From assembly GCA_013298025.1 (NCBI GenBank), contig JAAFJE010000017.1:1-64000 (forward strand): a stretch of 64,000 nt of DNA, in the 5' to 3' direction. Of the stretch, positions 35,857 to 45,340 are shown piece after piece (position 1 is the first letter of the stretch; each line of letters begins with the position of its first letter). The notes below the pieces were generated by a model. The model was not told the origin of the DNA. It saw only the letters and a list, made by a program, of their open reading frames with translations, and did not search any database. The position numbers were made by a program, and so were the translations under genes. The DNA comes from Cytophagales bacterium (GTDB lineage: Bacteria > Bacteroidota > Bacteroidia > Cytophagales > Spirosomataceae).

Positions 35857-37236
35857 CTATTTCTCTTTTTTGTCTTTATTGGGGTCTTTTTTTTGTACAA
35901 GTTCACCGTCTTTTAATTTTTTAGAAACGGTCAAATATGGCCCTGCAATAATTTGTTCGCCTTCGCTTAAACCACTGATAATCTCTATATTTTCAAAATC
36001 TGAAATACCTGTTTTTACTTCTTTCAGTTTTGCGTGATTATCTTTGGTAAATACAAAAACAACTTCTTTAATCTTCTCTTTCTTACTAACTTTTTCTGGC
36101 TCGTTATTATTGTTTTCTTCGCCTTCTTTTTTCTCCGTTTCTTGCTTTTCTGCATTAGGGTCACGAGTAGTGACAGCCGCTAATGGAACAGACAACACGC
36201 CATTTTTACGATTAGTAATAATTTCAACCGATGCCGTCATACCGGGCTTGAGTGGGTACGAGTTTTTGCCTTTAATCAAATCGGCATAAGAGCTTTTTAG
36301 CACCCGAATTTTTACCTCAAATTCGGTTACGCCATCTACAGCCGTTGTGGTGGCAGTGCTAAGACCATTGGCCGAACTCGCAATTTCATAAACAATTCCT
36401 TTAAACTTACGCCCCGAGGCACTGTAAGAATCGACATCTATTACTACGGTATCATTAAGACTAACACGAGTAATATCATTTTCGTTCACATTTACCCGAA
36501 CTTCCATTTTATTTAAGTTGGCAATGCGAAGTAATTCTGTACCAGCCATTTGAGAAGTACCTACTACCCGTTCGCCAAGCTCGATATTGAGTTTAGAAAT
36601 TGTACCACTTTGCGGTGCATAAATGGTTGTTTTGGTCAAATTGGTGCGGGCTTCTTTCAAAGCGGCTTCTGTACTTTTGACACGGAAAGCGGCTGCTTGC
36701 ACATTGGCTTTTGCCGATTCTACCTCTTGTTTGGCAACCAAATATTGCGAATTAAATTGGTCGAAATCGGCATCAGAGATTACTTTATCATCGTGAAGTT
36801 TTCTATTACGGTCGAAATCAACTTTGGCTTTTACCAAACGTGCTTCGGCTTGCGACTGCAAAGCTTTAGACTGCTCTAAAGCAGCTTTGGTGCTATTGAC
36901 TTCGGCTTCGGCTCTTGCCAACAATGATTCGTAATTATCGGGACGAATTTTGAGCAATAATTGTCCAGCCACTACCGAATCGCCCTCGCTCACATACAAG
37001 CCCACGATTTCGCCCGAAACATCTGGCGATAACTTCACTTCTATTTCAGGTTGAATTTTACCCGAAGCAGATACCCTTTCAATAATATCTGCTTTTTGGG
37101 CTTTTGCCAGTTCTACTTCTGTAGCAGGCTCTTTGCCTATCAAGCCTTGCTTTTTGGCTACAATAAGCCCGACAACCAATACAACGGCTACCGACAGGAG
37201 GATAATCCACGTTTTTTTTGATGATTTTGCTGCCAT
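35857..37236 (-). CDS. Efflux periplasmic adaptor (MacA/HlyD family)
   Basis: Membrane-fusion protein linking an inner-membrane pump to TolC, 459 aa. An N-terminal membrane anchor (TWIILLSVAVVLVVGLIVA, residues 9-27) precedes a lipoyl-like half (IQPEIEVKLSPDVSGEIVGLYV) and a long coiled-coil hairpin (about 100-200). The second lipoyl half is TIYAPQSGTISKLNIELGERVVG, then beta-barrel domains. Odd: a charged Lys/Glu/Asn-rich insert near residues 368-395. It lies 51 bp after the tolC-like gene. No MacB-type permease is adjacent. Confidence 0.9.
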   Translation of the reverse strand: MAAKSSKKTWIILLSVAVVLVVGLIVAKKQGLIGKEPATEVELAKAQKADIIERVSASGKIQPEIEVKLSPDVSGEIVGLYVSEGDSVVAGQLLLKIRPDNYESLLARAEAEVNSTKAALEQSKALQSQAEARLVKAKVDFDRNRKLHDDKVISDADFDQFNSQYLVAKQEVESAKANVQAAAFRVKSTEAALKEARTNLTKTTIYAPQSGTISKLNIELGERVVGTSQMAGTELLRIANLNKMEVRVNVNENDITRVSLNDTVVIDVDSYSASGRKFKGIVYEIASSANGLSTATTTAVDGVTEFEVKIRVLKSSYADLIKGKNSYPLKPGMTASVEIITNRKNGVLSVPLAAVTTRDPNAEKQETEKKEGEENNNNEPEKVSKKEKIKEVVFVFTKDNHAKLKEVKTGISDFENIEIISGLSEGEQIIAGPYLTVSKKLKDGELVQKKDPNKDKKEK

Positions 37237-37287
37237 TATTATAATAGATTTGCTATAAGTTTTGTTTTCAAAACTTACCTAGTTTGG

Positions 37288-38748
37288 TTAAAAAGTGAGC
37301 GGTTTGTTTTGGTAGTAATCTAAGATTTTGATTCTAAAAACATAGTCGTATTTTGCCTGCACCAAATTGGCTTTAGCCTTGTCGAGGTTTGTCTTTTGAA
37401 GATTATAAGCAACAAAGTCGATAGCTCCCGCATTGAAACGACTTTCGGCAGCCCTAAACGACTCTTCGAGGGCCGTTACTTGGGTTGTGATGGCTTCAAA
37501 TCTTTTGGCAGCATTGGTCATATTGGTATAAGCCTGTTCGATATTTTGACGCAACGTTTGGCGTGTTTTTTGGGCTTCTAAATCTGCGTTGAGGCGTTGC
37601 AATTTGGCTTGTCCGACCCTCGTTTTATTGGCAAATCGGCTAAAAATAGGAATGTTCATGTTAATCCCAAAGCCGTAGTTAAAGGTATTTTCTAGCTGCT
37701 TAAAATACCCAATTGTACCCGATTCTACCATTTTGGGTTGTTTTACCACCAACGGATAATCCACATTATTGAGGGTGACTGTACCCAAACTGGTTTCGCT
37801 TACACCATCGATTTTATATTCTTTTTGGGCATTTGATTGGTTTGCCCCAAAGCTTCCCGACAACGACACCGTGGGCATAAAGCCAGCTTTGGCGATGGCA
37901 ATGCCTTTTTCGGCACTTTTTACACGCAAATCGGCGGCTTTTACTATCGGTTGATTGGCTTCGGCAACTTGAAATATATTGGCAGCCGACAACTCATACG
38001 TGCTACTAGCAGGCGTAGGCACAGCGATGCGGTCGAGCGAAACGTCACCAATATTCTTGTCGTTGAGCAACTGTAAAAGCGATAATTTTGCCAATTCGAG
38101 GGTACTTTGGTTGTTGATAACGGTTGTTTCTTCGTTGGCCAACTGAGCTTTTAAGTCCAATACATTTGATTGTGGCAAAGAGCCTGCACGCACCAATTTT
38201 TCGGTACGCTCGATTTGCAGACGAGTGATACCCGTTTGGCTTTGGGCAATACTGAGTTGGTCTTCGGCATTGAGGGTATTGAGGTAGGCAAGCACCACTT
38301 GCATGGCTACACTTTCTTTCATTGCCTGCATATCTAACTGGGTAGCTTGTACCAACAATTGATTTTGAGCAATGGTATTTTTGATAAAATAACCATTAAA
38401 AACCGTTACACCAGCATTCAAACTAAGCGTGTTATAGTTGATATTTCGGGCAACGTAAGTGTTGGTAAAAGGGTCGAGGCTTCGGCCAAAGTTGAAATAT
38501 TCGTTGATATTGCCCGTAGCATTAGGCAACATATTGTTTTGTGCTTGTTGGTGGTTGAGTAAGGCATTTTGTAACTGAACCTCTGCTTGTTTCACGGAAA
38601 TATTGTTACGAAGAGCCATATCAACCGCTTGTTGAAGCGTAATTTTTGGTGCTGTTTGCGATGAAGCCTGTATGGCATTTTGAGCGTTAGCCTGTAAGCT
38701 CGCCACCAAAAGGCCACCCAAAAAGACTTTGTAAATGCTTGATTTCAT
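37288..38748 (-). CDS. TolC family outer-membrane efflux protein
   Basis: Outer-membrane channel of a tripartite exporter, 486 aa from the ATG at 38748 (MKSSIYKVFLGGLLVASLQANAQ). That start gives a standard signal peptide; the frame from 38793 adds 15 residues. The duplicated helical repeats are visible: TLQQAVDMALRNNISVKQAEVQLQ, and NIFQVAEANQPIVKAADLRVKSAEKG with MPTVSLSGSFG. It is transcribed with the adaptor gene (51 bp). Confidence 0.9.
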   Translation of the reverse strand: MKSSIYKVFLGGLLVASLQANAQNAIQASSQTAPKITLQQAVDMALRNNISVKQAEVQLQNALLNHQQAQNNMLPNATGNINEYFNFGRSLDPFTNTYVARNINYNTLSLNAGVTVFNGYFIKNTIAQNQLLVQATQLDMQAMKESVAMQVVLAYLNTLNAEDQLSIAQSQTGITRLQIERTEKLVRAGSLPQSNVLDLKAQLANEETTVINNQSTLELAKLSLLQLLNDKNIGDVSLDRIAVPTPASSTYELSAANIFQVAEANQPIVKAADLRVKSAEKGIAIAKAGFMPTVSLSGSFGANQSNAQKEYKIDGVSETSLGTVTLNNVDYPLVVKQPKMVESGTIGYFKQLENTFNYGFGINMNIPIFSRFANKTRVGQAKLQRLNADLEAQKTRQTLRQNIEQAYTNMTNAAKRFEAITTQVTALEESFRAAESRFNAGAIDFVAYNLQKTNLDKAKANLVQAKYDYVFRIKILDYYQNKPLTF

Positions 38749-38913
38749 AAGACTGATTTGTTTTCGATAGAAGACAGCCCTGCTCTTATGCACAAGCGGG
38801 ATGTTCTTTATTTTGATAAATCAATGTTACGAATGAAATAGCAAGCCATGAAATAGTTTAGGATAAATGGTTTGACAGTAGGGTTTAGTGGTGTTTTGAG
38901 AACGGTATAAAAT

Positions 38914-39774
38914 CTATTCTCGATAATGGCTAGGCGTTTCGCCATATTTTTCTTTAAAAGCTTTGATAAAATGTGATACACTTTCGTAGCCAATTTCCAT
39001 ACTGATTTCTGAAACATTCATCTGCGAATTTGCCAACAGCAAGCGTGCATATTCGAGGCGTTTGTTTTTGAGCCATAAAGCAGGCGAGGTTTGAAACTGC
39101 TTCTGAAAATCTCTTTTGAAAGCCGACAAGCTTCTTCCCGACAAACGAGAGAGTTCTTCCATTGACAAGGGTTTGAGATAATAGCTTTGCATGAGATATG
39201 CTAAGTCGGCTTTTTCGCCTTTGTAAATGGCATAAATAAGGGCTTTGAGCTCGCCTGAAGGGTCTATGGCCAACAAATGCAACAATAGCTCTTGCAACTT
39301 GAGGTTTAGGAAATAATTGAGGTAGGGCGTTTGTAGGTGAAAATAGGGAAAAATAGAATCAATAAACTTTTCGAGGCTTTCGTTGATGCCAAAAACCAAC
39401 AAGCCCGTATTAGCATCGGGTTCGTTGAGGCGTGTTTCTTCAAATAAAGCCAAATGTACGCCTACAAATTCTTTGAGCAATTTTTCGTTGAAAAAAAACA
39501 CCAAACTACGGTATTGCTTATTGATGGTTTCTTGCATCAAATAATACCCCCGCTTGATAAATACGATATTTCCTTTTTTTACATGAATTTCTTGTTGAGG
39601 CGTAACAAATTTCTTTTCTCCTTCTAATACAAAAATCAAGGCGTGTTCCTCAAAAAACACCTCATTTTTGAGCGGAGGGTCTTGGTTGCGATAAGCCACA
39701 AAAGTCATGTCTTTGATTTTCAAAGACTGAAATTCTTCTGCGTGCATAAAAGATGGAACTCTAATCATATACAA
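38914..39774 (-). CDS. AraC-family transcription regulator
   Basis: Cupin-like sensor domain (residues about 20-120, HALIFVLEGEKKFVTPQQEIHVKKGNIVFI) plus a C-terminal AraC double helix-turn-helix. The HTH segments are MEELSRLSGRSLSAFKRDFQKQF and VSEISMEIGYESVSHFIKAFKEKYGETPSHYR. It is 286 aa. It lies on the same strand, about 165 bp upstream of the tolC start, so it may control or be co-transcribed with the efflux pair. The ligand is unknown. Confidence 0.92.
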   Translation of the reverse strand: MYMIRVPSFMHAEEFQSLKIKDMTFVAYRNQDPPLKNEVFFEEHALIFVLEGEKKFVTPQQEIHVKKGNIVFIKRGYYLMQETINKQYRSLVFFFNEKLLKEFVGVHLALFEETRLNEPDANTGLLVFGINESLEKFIDSIFPYFHLQTPYLNYFLNLKLQELLLHLLAIDPSGELKALIYAIYKGEKADLAYLMQSYYLKPLSMEELSRLSGRSLSAFKRDFQKQFQTSPALWLKNKRLEYARLLLANSQMNVSEISMEIGYESVSHFIKAFKEKYGETPSHYRE

Positions 39775-39775
39775 T

Positions 39776-39935
39776 TAGTGAGTGAGTAAGTTAGTGAGTG
39801 AGTGAAAATCATAAGTTAAACTATTCATTTTCAAAAACTTAAAATTCAATTATTACTATAAAAAGGTTGGCTTTGGATTTCATATAAATTTGATTAAAAG
39901 TAAGTTTATAAAAATCAAAACACTCATTCATAATT
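39776..39935. repeat. GTGAGT-type inverted array after ilvA
   Basis: Left array 39776-39804 consists of repeated TTAGTGAGTGAG units; the partner ACTCATTCATAATTC lies at 39921-39935. It is the same repeat type as in other junctions of the ilv operon, here between ilvA and the AraC gene. Confidence 0.55.
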
Positions 39936-39965
39936 CAGCATTGGTACTTAACGACAAAGCTATAT

Positions 39966-41228
39966 TTATACCAAAAATGTAAACAAATCTGGTTTTTCGT
40001 TGAGCAACTGAAATTCTATTTTGTGGGCTTCCATGCGTTCGATGAGGGGCTGAAAATCGCTTTTCGATTTCAGTTCTATGCCCAACAGCACTGGCCCCGA
40101 CTCACGGTTGGTTTTCTTTTGGTATTCAAAATGCGTAATGTCGTCGTCTTCGCCTAATACATTATTCAAGAAATTACGCAAAGCTCCTGCTCGTTGGGGA
40201 AAACGAATGATAAAATAGTGCTTCAAGCCTTCATACAATAACGAACGTTCTTTGATTTCTTCGGTACGGGTAATGTCGTTGTTGCCACCCGACACCAAGC
40301 ATACTACATTTTTACCTTTGATTTTATCTTTCAAAAAATCTAACGCCGCAATGGTCAATGCTCCTGCTGGCTCGGCTACAATGGCCGATTCGTTGTATAA
40401 TTCTAAAATGGTGGTACACACTTTACCTTCTGGCACAGAAATGATGTGGTCGAGGGTTTCTTTACAAATATGATAGGTGGTATCTCCTACCCGCTTCACG
40501 GCTGCCCCATCGACAAATTTATCCATCGTAGCCAGTTCTAGTACTTCGCCCGCTTCGATACTGGCTTTCATCGAGGCCGCTCCGGCAGGTTCAATGCCGA
40601 TGATATGTGTATGGGGCGACAACAACCTAAATACCGTGGACGTACCAGCCGCCAAGCCTCCGCCTCCAATCGCCAGTAATAAATAATCAATTTTCATGGC
40701 GGCATCTCTGAAAATTTCTAAACCCACCGTGCCTTGTCCAGCAATCACATCCATGTCATCGAACGGATGCACATAAGTAGCGTTTTGTTCTTGGCAAAAT
40801 TGCTTGGCTGCTTTAGAGGCATCGTCGTAAGTATCGCCGATAAGTTGGATATTGATATGCTCACGCCCAAACATTTTAACCGATTTGATTTTTTGGTTAG
40901 GCGTAGTGGTGGGCATAAAAACCGTGCCCATCACTTTCATTTTATGGCAAGCATACGCCATGCCTTGTGCATGGTTGCCAGCACTGGCACATACCACACC
41001 CTTGGCGAGAGCTTCGGGCGATAGTTGCGACATTTTGTTGTAAGCACCCCTAATTTTATAGGAACGTACAATTTGTAAATCTTCTCTTTTCAAGAAAATA
41101 TTGGCTTCGTATTTCTCCGAAAGGACCAAATTTTCCATCAAAGGCGTATGCGTAGCAATGCCACGCAAACGCTCGGCGGCATCGTAGATGCTTTCGAGCG
41201 AAGGAAATACAGCAGAATGAAGTTGCAT
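39966..41228 (-). CDS. ilvA: Threonine ammonia-lyase, biosynthetic (IlvA)
   Basis: PLP enzyme making 2-oxobutanoate, the entry to isoleucine. It is 420 aa. The Schiff-base Lys is in SYKIRGAYNKM near residue 58. SAGNHAQGMAYACHK, a PLP phosphate-binding Gly loop (AIGGGGLAAG near 190) and VVCLVSGGNNDITR are visible. A single ACT-like regulatory domain forms the C-terminus (LKHYFIIRFPQRAGALRNFLNNVLG, with GIELKSKSDFQPLIERM), as in the shorter one-domain class. It ends the ilvD-B-N-C-A operon. Confidence 0.95.
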   Translation of the reverse strand: MQLHSAVFPSLESIYDAAERLRGIATHTPLMENLVLSEKYEANIFLKREDLQIVRSYKIRGAYNKMSQLSPEALAKGVVCASAGNHAQGMAYACHKMKVMGTVFMPTTTPNQKIKSVKMFGREHINIQLIGDTYDDASKAAKQFCQEQNATYVHPFDDMDVIAGQGTVGLEIFRDAAMKIDYLLLAIGGGGLAAGTSTVFRLLSPHTHIIGIEPAGAASMKASIEAGEVLELATMDKFVDGAAVKRVGDTTYHICKETLDHIISVPEGKVCTTILELYNESAIVAEPAGALTIAALDFLKDKIKGKNVVCLVSGGNNDITRTEEIKERSLLYEGLKHYFIIRFPQRAGALRNFLNNVLGEDDDITHFEYQKKTNRESGPVLLGIELKSKSDFQPLIERMEAHKIEFQLLNEKPDLFTFLV

Positions 41229-41294
41229 AGAATAAAGCGTATGGTTTGTTGTGTGAAGTTAAGATAAAACTACGAAATAGACGGCTCAAAACAC

Positions 41295-41336
41295 AAATGA
41301 GTGAGCAATAGAAAATAATCTATTACTCACTCATTT
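41295..41336 (-). repeat. Hairpin in the ilvC-ilvA junction
   Basis: An 18-bp inverted repeat with one mismatch (41295-41312 with 41319-41336), core ATGAGTGAG/CTCACTCAT, 6-nt loop. It shares the GTGAG motif of the other junction repeats. No long T-run follows, so processing or stability control is as likely as termination. Confidence 0.65.
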
Positions 41337-41422
41337 TATAGCCTATTTGAATATTTAGACAAAAGAATTAGTTGAAAACGATATGAACATTTTCAAATTG
41401 CCTATACCTTCAAATACAAGAA

Positions 41423-42466
41423 TTAGTTTCTTTCAGGACGAAGGCTACGTACAGCCGCACCAGCTTGCCACATTTCAGAATTGCGAAGCTCTTCTAATTC
41501 AGCTTCCAACTTCACACGGTAGTCTGGTTGAGAGTTCAATGTGATAGAACGCTCGGCTTCTGCTTGTGTTTTCACAGAGTTGTACAATTGAGCGAATACA
41601 GGTTTTGTCGCTTCTTTGAAAGGTCTCCACCAGTCTAAAGCACCACGTTGAGCTGTAGTAGAACAGTTGGCGTACATCCAGTCCATACCGTTTTCAGCTA
41701 CTAAAGGCATCAACGATTGCGTCAATTCTTCTACCGTTTCGTTGAAAGCTTCAGAAGGAGAGTGACCGTTTTCACGCAATACTTCGTACTGAGCAGCAAA
41801 AATACCTTGGATAGCTCCCATCAATGTACCACGCTCGCCAGTTAAGTCAGAAGTTACTTCTTTGTAGAAATCTGTTTCAAACAAATAACCCGAACCTACA
41901 CCGATAGCCATAGCGATACATTTTTCACGAGCTTTGCCCGTAGCATCTTGGTAAACAGCGAAAGAAGAGTTTAAGCCTTTGCCTTCTACAAACAAACGAC
42001 GAAGTGAAGTACCCGAACCTTTAGGGGCAGCCAAGAATACGTCAACATCGGCAGGAGGCACGATGCCCGTTTTTTCTTTATAAGTGATACCGAATCCGTG
42101 AGAGAAATACAATGATTTACCAGCAGTCAAATATTTTTTCACAGTTGGCCACAATTCGATTTGAGCAGCATCTGAAAGCAAGTAGCAAATGATAGTGCCT
42201 TTTTCTAGTGCTTCTTCGATTTCAAACAATGTTTCGCCAGGAACCCAACCATCAGCTACGGCTTTGTCATAGGTTTTTCCTTTACGTTGACCTACAATTA
42301 CGTTCAAGCCGTTATCTTTCATGTTCAAAGCTTGACCAGGCCCTTGTACACCGTATCCGATTACAGCGATAGTTTCATTAGCCAATACTTCTCTTGCTTT
42401 TTCTAATGGGAACTCCTCACGAGTCACGATATCCTCTACCACTCCGCCAAAATTAATTTGTGCCAT
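41423..42466 (-). CDS. ilvC: Ketol-acid reductoisomerase (IlvC)
   Basis: Mg- and NAD(P)H-dependent second step of valine/isoleucine synthesis, 347 aa. The Rossmann motif IAVIGYGVQGPGQALNMKDNG is near residue 33, SHGFGI near 123, and the metal Asp/Glu are in LTGERGTLMGAIQG. The segments APKGSGTSLRRLF, ENGHSPSEAFNETVEELTQSLMPL and DWMYANCSTTAQRGALDWW look more like the fungal Ilv5 type than E. coli IlvC, as I recall for this phylum. Fourth gene of the operon, 193 bp after ilvN. Confidence 0.96.
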   Translation of the reverse strand: MAQINFGGVVEDIVTREEFPLEKAREVLANETIAVIGYGVQGPGQALNMKDNGLNVIVGQRKGKTYDKAVADGWVPGETLFEIEEALEKGTIICYLLSDAAQIELWPTVKKYLTAGKSLYFSHGFGITYKEKTGIVPPADVDVFLAAPKGSGTSLRRLFVEGKGLNSSFAVYQDATGKAREKCIAMAIGVGSGYLFETDFYKEVTSDLTGERGTLMGAIQGIFAAQYEVLRENGHSPSEAFNETVEELTQSLMPLVAENGMDWMYANCSTTAQRGALDWWRPFKEATKPVFAQLYNSVKTQAEAERSITLNSQPDYRVKLEAELEELRNSEMWQAGAAVRSLRPERN

Positions 42467-42537
42467 GATTTGATTTGTTTTTTGGAATTATGTTTTACTG
42501 AAAATGATTTACAACAAAAAATTTAAGTATTAATGTA

Positions 42538-42655
42538 CAATTGTGAATTGCCAGTTAGTGAATTAGTGTTTTGACTTTTTAAGTATTTACACTTTATTTT
42601 TATCAAAAATGAAAATATTAACTCACAATTCACTCATTCACAACTCACTCAATAG
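42538..42655. repeat. Inverted GTGAATT array in the ilvN-ilvC junction
   Basis: The left arm is about 42538-42566 (TTGTGAATT, GTTAGTGAATTAGTG). The right arm is about 42619-42653 (CTCACAATTCACTCATTCACAACTCACT). The arms are imperfectly complementary and could fold over an AT-rich loop of about 50 nt. Confidence 0.6.
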
Positions 42656-42659
42656 ATGA

Positions 42660-43190
42660 TTACACCACTTCCCAATCGCCTTCGGGCAGGTATTCGACCA
42701 AGCCTTTTTCGGTTTTCCCTACAGCCACACGGCCCGATTTGAGGTATTCGAGAATTTCCCAATTTTTGATATAGTGGTAAAATTCTGCTATTTCTTGCTC
42801 TGTGCCATTTTTCTCAATTACCACGTAATCGAGTCCCCAATGCACTACTTTGGCATTCCAATCGAGGTTGATTTCCTTGATATTGAGCGGTACGCCGCCC
42901 AAAGGCGTAGCAATTTTAAACAGAGCAATTTCGTTAAAAACGATTTCGTGGTCGAGGTAGCCAAATACAGCCAATACATCAACCACCTTACGAATTTGAC
43001 GTACTAATTTTTCGACAGCCTCACGAGAATCGTGGCGAATCACAATAGTAAATCTCGATACACCTTTTCTTTCTGTTTCGCAAACCGTTAGCGATTCGAT
43101 ATTCAAGCGTCTGCGTGTGAATATAATCGTGATGCGGTTTAATAAACCAATGGTATTGGAGGTAAATATCGATAATGTGTATGTTGTCAT
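42660..43190 (-). CDS. ilvN: Acetolactate synthase small subunit (IlvN/IlvH)
   Basis: Regulatory subunit that activates IlvB and confers valine feedback. It is 176 aa. The N-terminal ACT domain has YTLSIFTSNTIGLLNRITIIFTRR and LNIESLTVCETERKGVSRFTIV, the typical valine-binding region (residues 3-75). The C-terminal domain is shorter and less conserved. It lies 101 bp after ilvB. Confidence 0.94.
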   Translation of the reverse strand: MTTYTLSIFTSNTIGLLNRITIIFTRRRLNIESLTVCETERKGVSRFTIVIRHDSREAVEKLVRQIRKVVDVLAVFGYLDHEIVFNEIALFKIATPLGGVPLNIKEINLDWNAKVVHWGLDYVVIEKNGTEQEIAEFYHYIKNWEILEYLKSGRVAVGKTEKGLVEYLPEGDWEVV

Positions 43191-43291
43191 GGTCTTACAT
43201 GAAAATCGGGGACAAAGGTAAAAAGATATTTACGAATAAACTTTACTTAATCCCCAACTTAAATTTATTTAGTCATAAAAGTCTTCAAAAA

Positions 43292-45037
43292 TTACTCCAA
43301 TATCACTTTGGTAACACAAGCACCAGCAGGCACCATCGGGAATACGTTTTCTTCTTTTTCGCAGATAATTTCCAATAAATAGGGTTTATCTGATTGTAAA
43401 AGGGTATCGAGCGATTCCGATAATTTGGCACGGTCAGACACCGTATGTCCTGCAATACCAAAGCCTTTGGCAATCGTAATGAAGTCGGGATTTTGCAATT
43501 CTACGAAAGAGTAGCGTCTATCAAAGAACAATTGTTGCCATTGGCGTACCATTCCCAAGAAGTTGTTGTTGAGAATAATAATTTTCACAGGCAAGCCACT
43601 TTGGGCAATTGTACCCAATTCTTGAATCGTCATTTGGAAACCTCCATCGCCAATAATCGCCACTACTTCACGGTCGGGAGCACCCATTTTAGCTCCAAAA
43701 GCGGCTGGAAGTGCAAAGCCCATTGTACCTGCACCGCCCGACGTTACGCTAGAAAACGGCTTTTTGAAACGATAGTAACGATTGGCAATCATTTGGTGCT
43801 GTCCAACGTCGGTTACGGTTACGGCTTCGCCCTTGGTTTTATCCGAAAGCATGGCTACAGCCTCGCCCATTTTGATTTGATCGCCTTCGTGGAATAAATC
43901 TTTCTTCGTAATCTTTTCGTATTCGATGGCATCGTATTTAGCAAATTCGGCACGCCATTCAGGATACGAATTGGTGTTAATCAAGGGTAAAAGAGCTTTT
44001 AAAGCTTCTTTGGCATCGCCTACCACTGGTGCATCGGCAAATACGTTTTTGTTGATTTCGGCAGGGTCTATTTCAATATGTACCACTTTGGCTTGTTTGG
44101 CATACGTACCCAAATCGCCAGTAATACGGTCGTCGAAACGCATTCCGATGGCAATTAATACATCGCATTCGTTGGTCAAAACGTTTGCTCCGTAATTGCC
44201 GTGCATACCGGGCCAGCCCACGTAAAGCGGATGGTCGGCATCTACCGCCGACATCCCCAAGAGCGTTGTAGCCACAGGAATACCAGCCTTTTCGATAAAT
44301 TGTTTCAATTCATCTTGAGCATTAGCAAGCAAAACGCCATGACCAGCCAAGATATAAGGTTTTTTGGCGGCATTAATCAATTTGGCTGCGGCTTCGATAT
44401 GCTCTTGTTTAGGCACAACCCTTGGACGATAGCTGATGACATCTACCTTTTTCTCGTATTTGAAAGGTTGGGTCATTTTATCGGTTTGGGCGGTGCGAGT
44501 AATATCAATCAACACAGGGCCAGGTCTGCCAGATTCGGCAATATGAAATGCCTTAGCGATAATTTCGGGGATTTCGTTGGCATCTACTACTTGGTAATTC
44601 CATTTAGTAATAGGCATCGAAATACCAATGATGTCGCATTCTTGAAAAGCGTCTGTTCCGAGTAAATTTCCTTTTACTTGTCCAACGATACACACCAACG
44701 GTGTCGAATCAAGCATGGCATCGGCGATAGGAGTCATCAGGTTGGTTGCCCCTGGGCCCGAAGTCACCATCGCTACACCCGCACGGTTGGTCATACGGGC
44801 ATATCCTTGTGCCGCATGACCAGCACCTTGCTCATGACGCACGAGGATGTGTTTGAGTTTATCTTGATAATCATATAGGGCATCATACGTGGGCATGATG
44901 GCGCCACCTGGATAGCCGAAGATAGTATCAACACCTTGCTCGACTAAAGATTGCATTATGGCTTGTGCACCCGTAAGAAACTGTTCGGGTTCTTTGTTTT
45001 TTGGTGCTGCGGTCATGGTTTGTGTCTGTGCTGCCAT
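43292..45037 (-). CDS. ilvB: Acetolactate synthase large subunit (IlvB)
   Basis: ThDP/FAD enzyme condensing pyruvate with pyruvate or 2-oxobutanoate. It is 581 aa. The catalytic Glu is in LVRHEQGAGHAAQGYARM near residue 68. VTSGPGATNLMTPIADA is visible, and the ThDP/Mg motif is GDGGFQMTIQELGTIAQSGLPVKIIILNN near residue 455. The C-terminal end CEKEENVFPMVPAGACVTKVILE is typical. Second gene of the operon, separated from ilvD by a 396-bp repeat-filled gap. Confidence 0.97.
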   Translation of the reverse strand: MAAQTQTMTAAPKNKEPEQFLTGAQAIMQSLVEQGVDTIFGYPGGAIMPTYDALYDYQDKLKHILVRHEQGAGHAAQGYARMTNRAGVAMVTSGPGATNLMTPIADAMLDSTPLVCIVGQVKGNLLGTDAFQECDIIGISMPITKWNYQVVDANEIPEIIAKAFHIAESGRPGPVLIDITRTAQTDKMTQPFKYEKKVDVISYRPRVVPKQEHIEAAAKLINAAKKPYILAGHGVLLANAQDELKQFIEKAGIPVATTLLGMSAVDADHPLYVGWPGMHGNYGANVLTNECDVLIAIGMRFDDRITGDLGTYAKQAKVVHIEIDPAEINKNVFADAPVVGDAKEALKALLPLINTNSYPEWRAEFAKYDAIEYEKITKKDLFHEGDQIKMGEAVAMLSDKTKGEAVTVTDVGQHQMIANRYYRFKKPFSSVTSGGAGTMGFALPAAFGAKMGAPDREVVAIIGDGGFQMTIQELGTIAQSGLPVKIIILNNNFLGMVRQWQQLFFDRRYSFVELQNPDFITIAKGFGIAGHTVSDRAKLSESLDTLLQSDKPYLLEIICEKEENVFPMVPAGACVTKVILE

Positions 45038-45118
45038 GCGTTTAATGATTATTTTTTTGAAAATTGGCTTATTATCCCGTTTTCTTTTGGTTAAAACTCT
45101 TGTGGTTTTGTTTGCTGC

Positions 45119-45180
45119 TCAATTGTGAATTGTGAGTTAGTGAATTGTGAATTAGTGAGTTGTGAATTGATTAATTAAAT
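45119..45180. repeat. Left GTGAGTTAGTGAATT array, ilvD-ilvB gap
   Basis: Tandem degenerate units of AATTGTGAATTGTGAGTTAG type over about 60 bp. They are inverted relative to the array at 45341-45427, so the two bracket the interspersed element between them. Confidence 0.75.
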
Positions 45181-45188
45181 TTAGAACT

Positions 45189-45335
45189 GTACGAAGGATT
45201 GGTTTTATCTTTTAAAATTGCAGTAACGGCAGCTCTTGCAGTTGCCACACTCAACATGGCAACCGCAAGGGTTGCCACTACACCAAAAAATGCGAATAAT
45301 AAGAACGCTTTTGAACAAGATAAAACCCTTCGTAC
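45189..45335 (-). repeat. Palindromic interspersed element, copy B
   Basis: Inverted copy of the element at 26273-26422. The ends are GTACGAAGG...GGTTTTATC and GATAAAACC-CTTCGTAC. The inner inverted repeat has decayed (GGCAACCGCAAGGGTTGCC remains on one side only). It shares GTTCAAAAGCGTTCTTAT and AGATAAAACCAATCCTTCGTAC with copy A. It lies inside the ilv operon between ilvD and ilvB, within the loop formed by two inverted arrays. Confidence 0.8.
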
Positions 45336-45340
45336 AGTAT

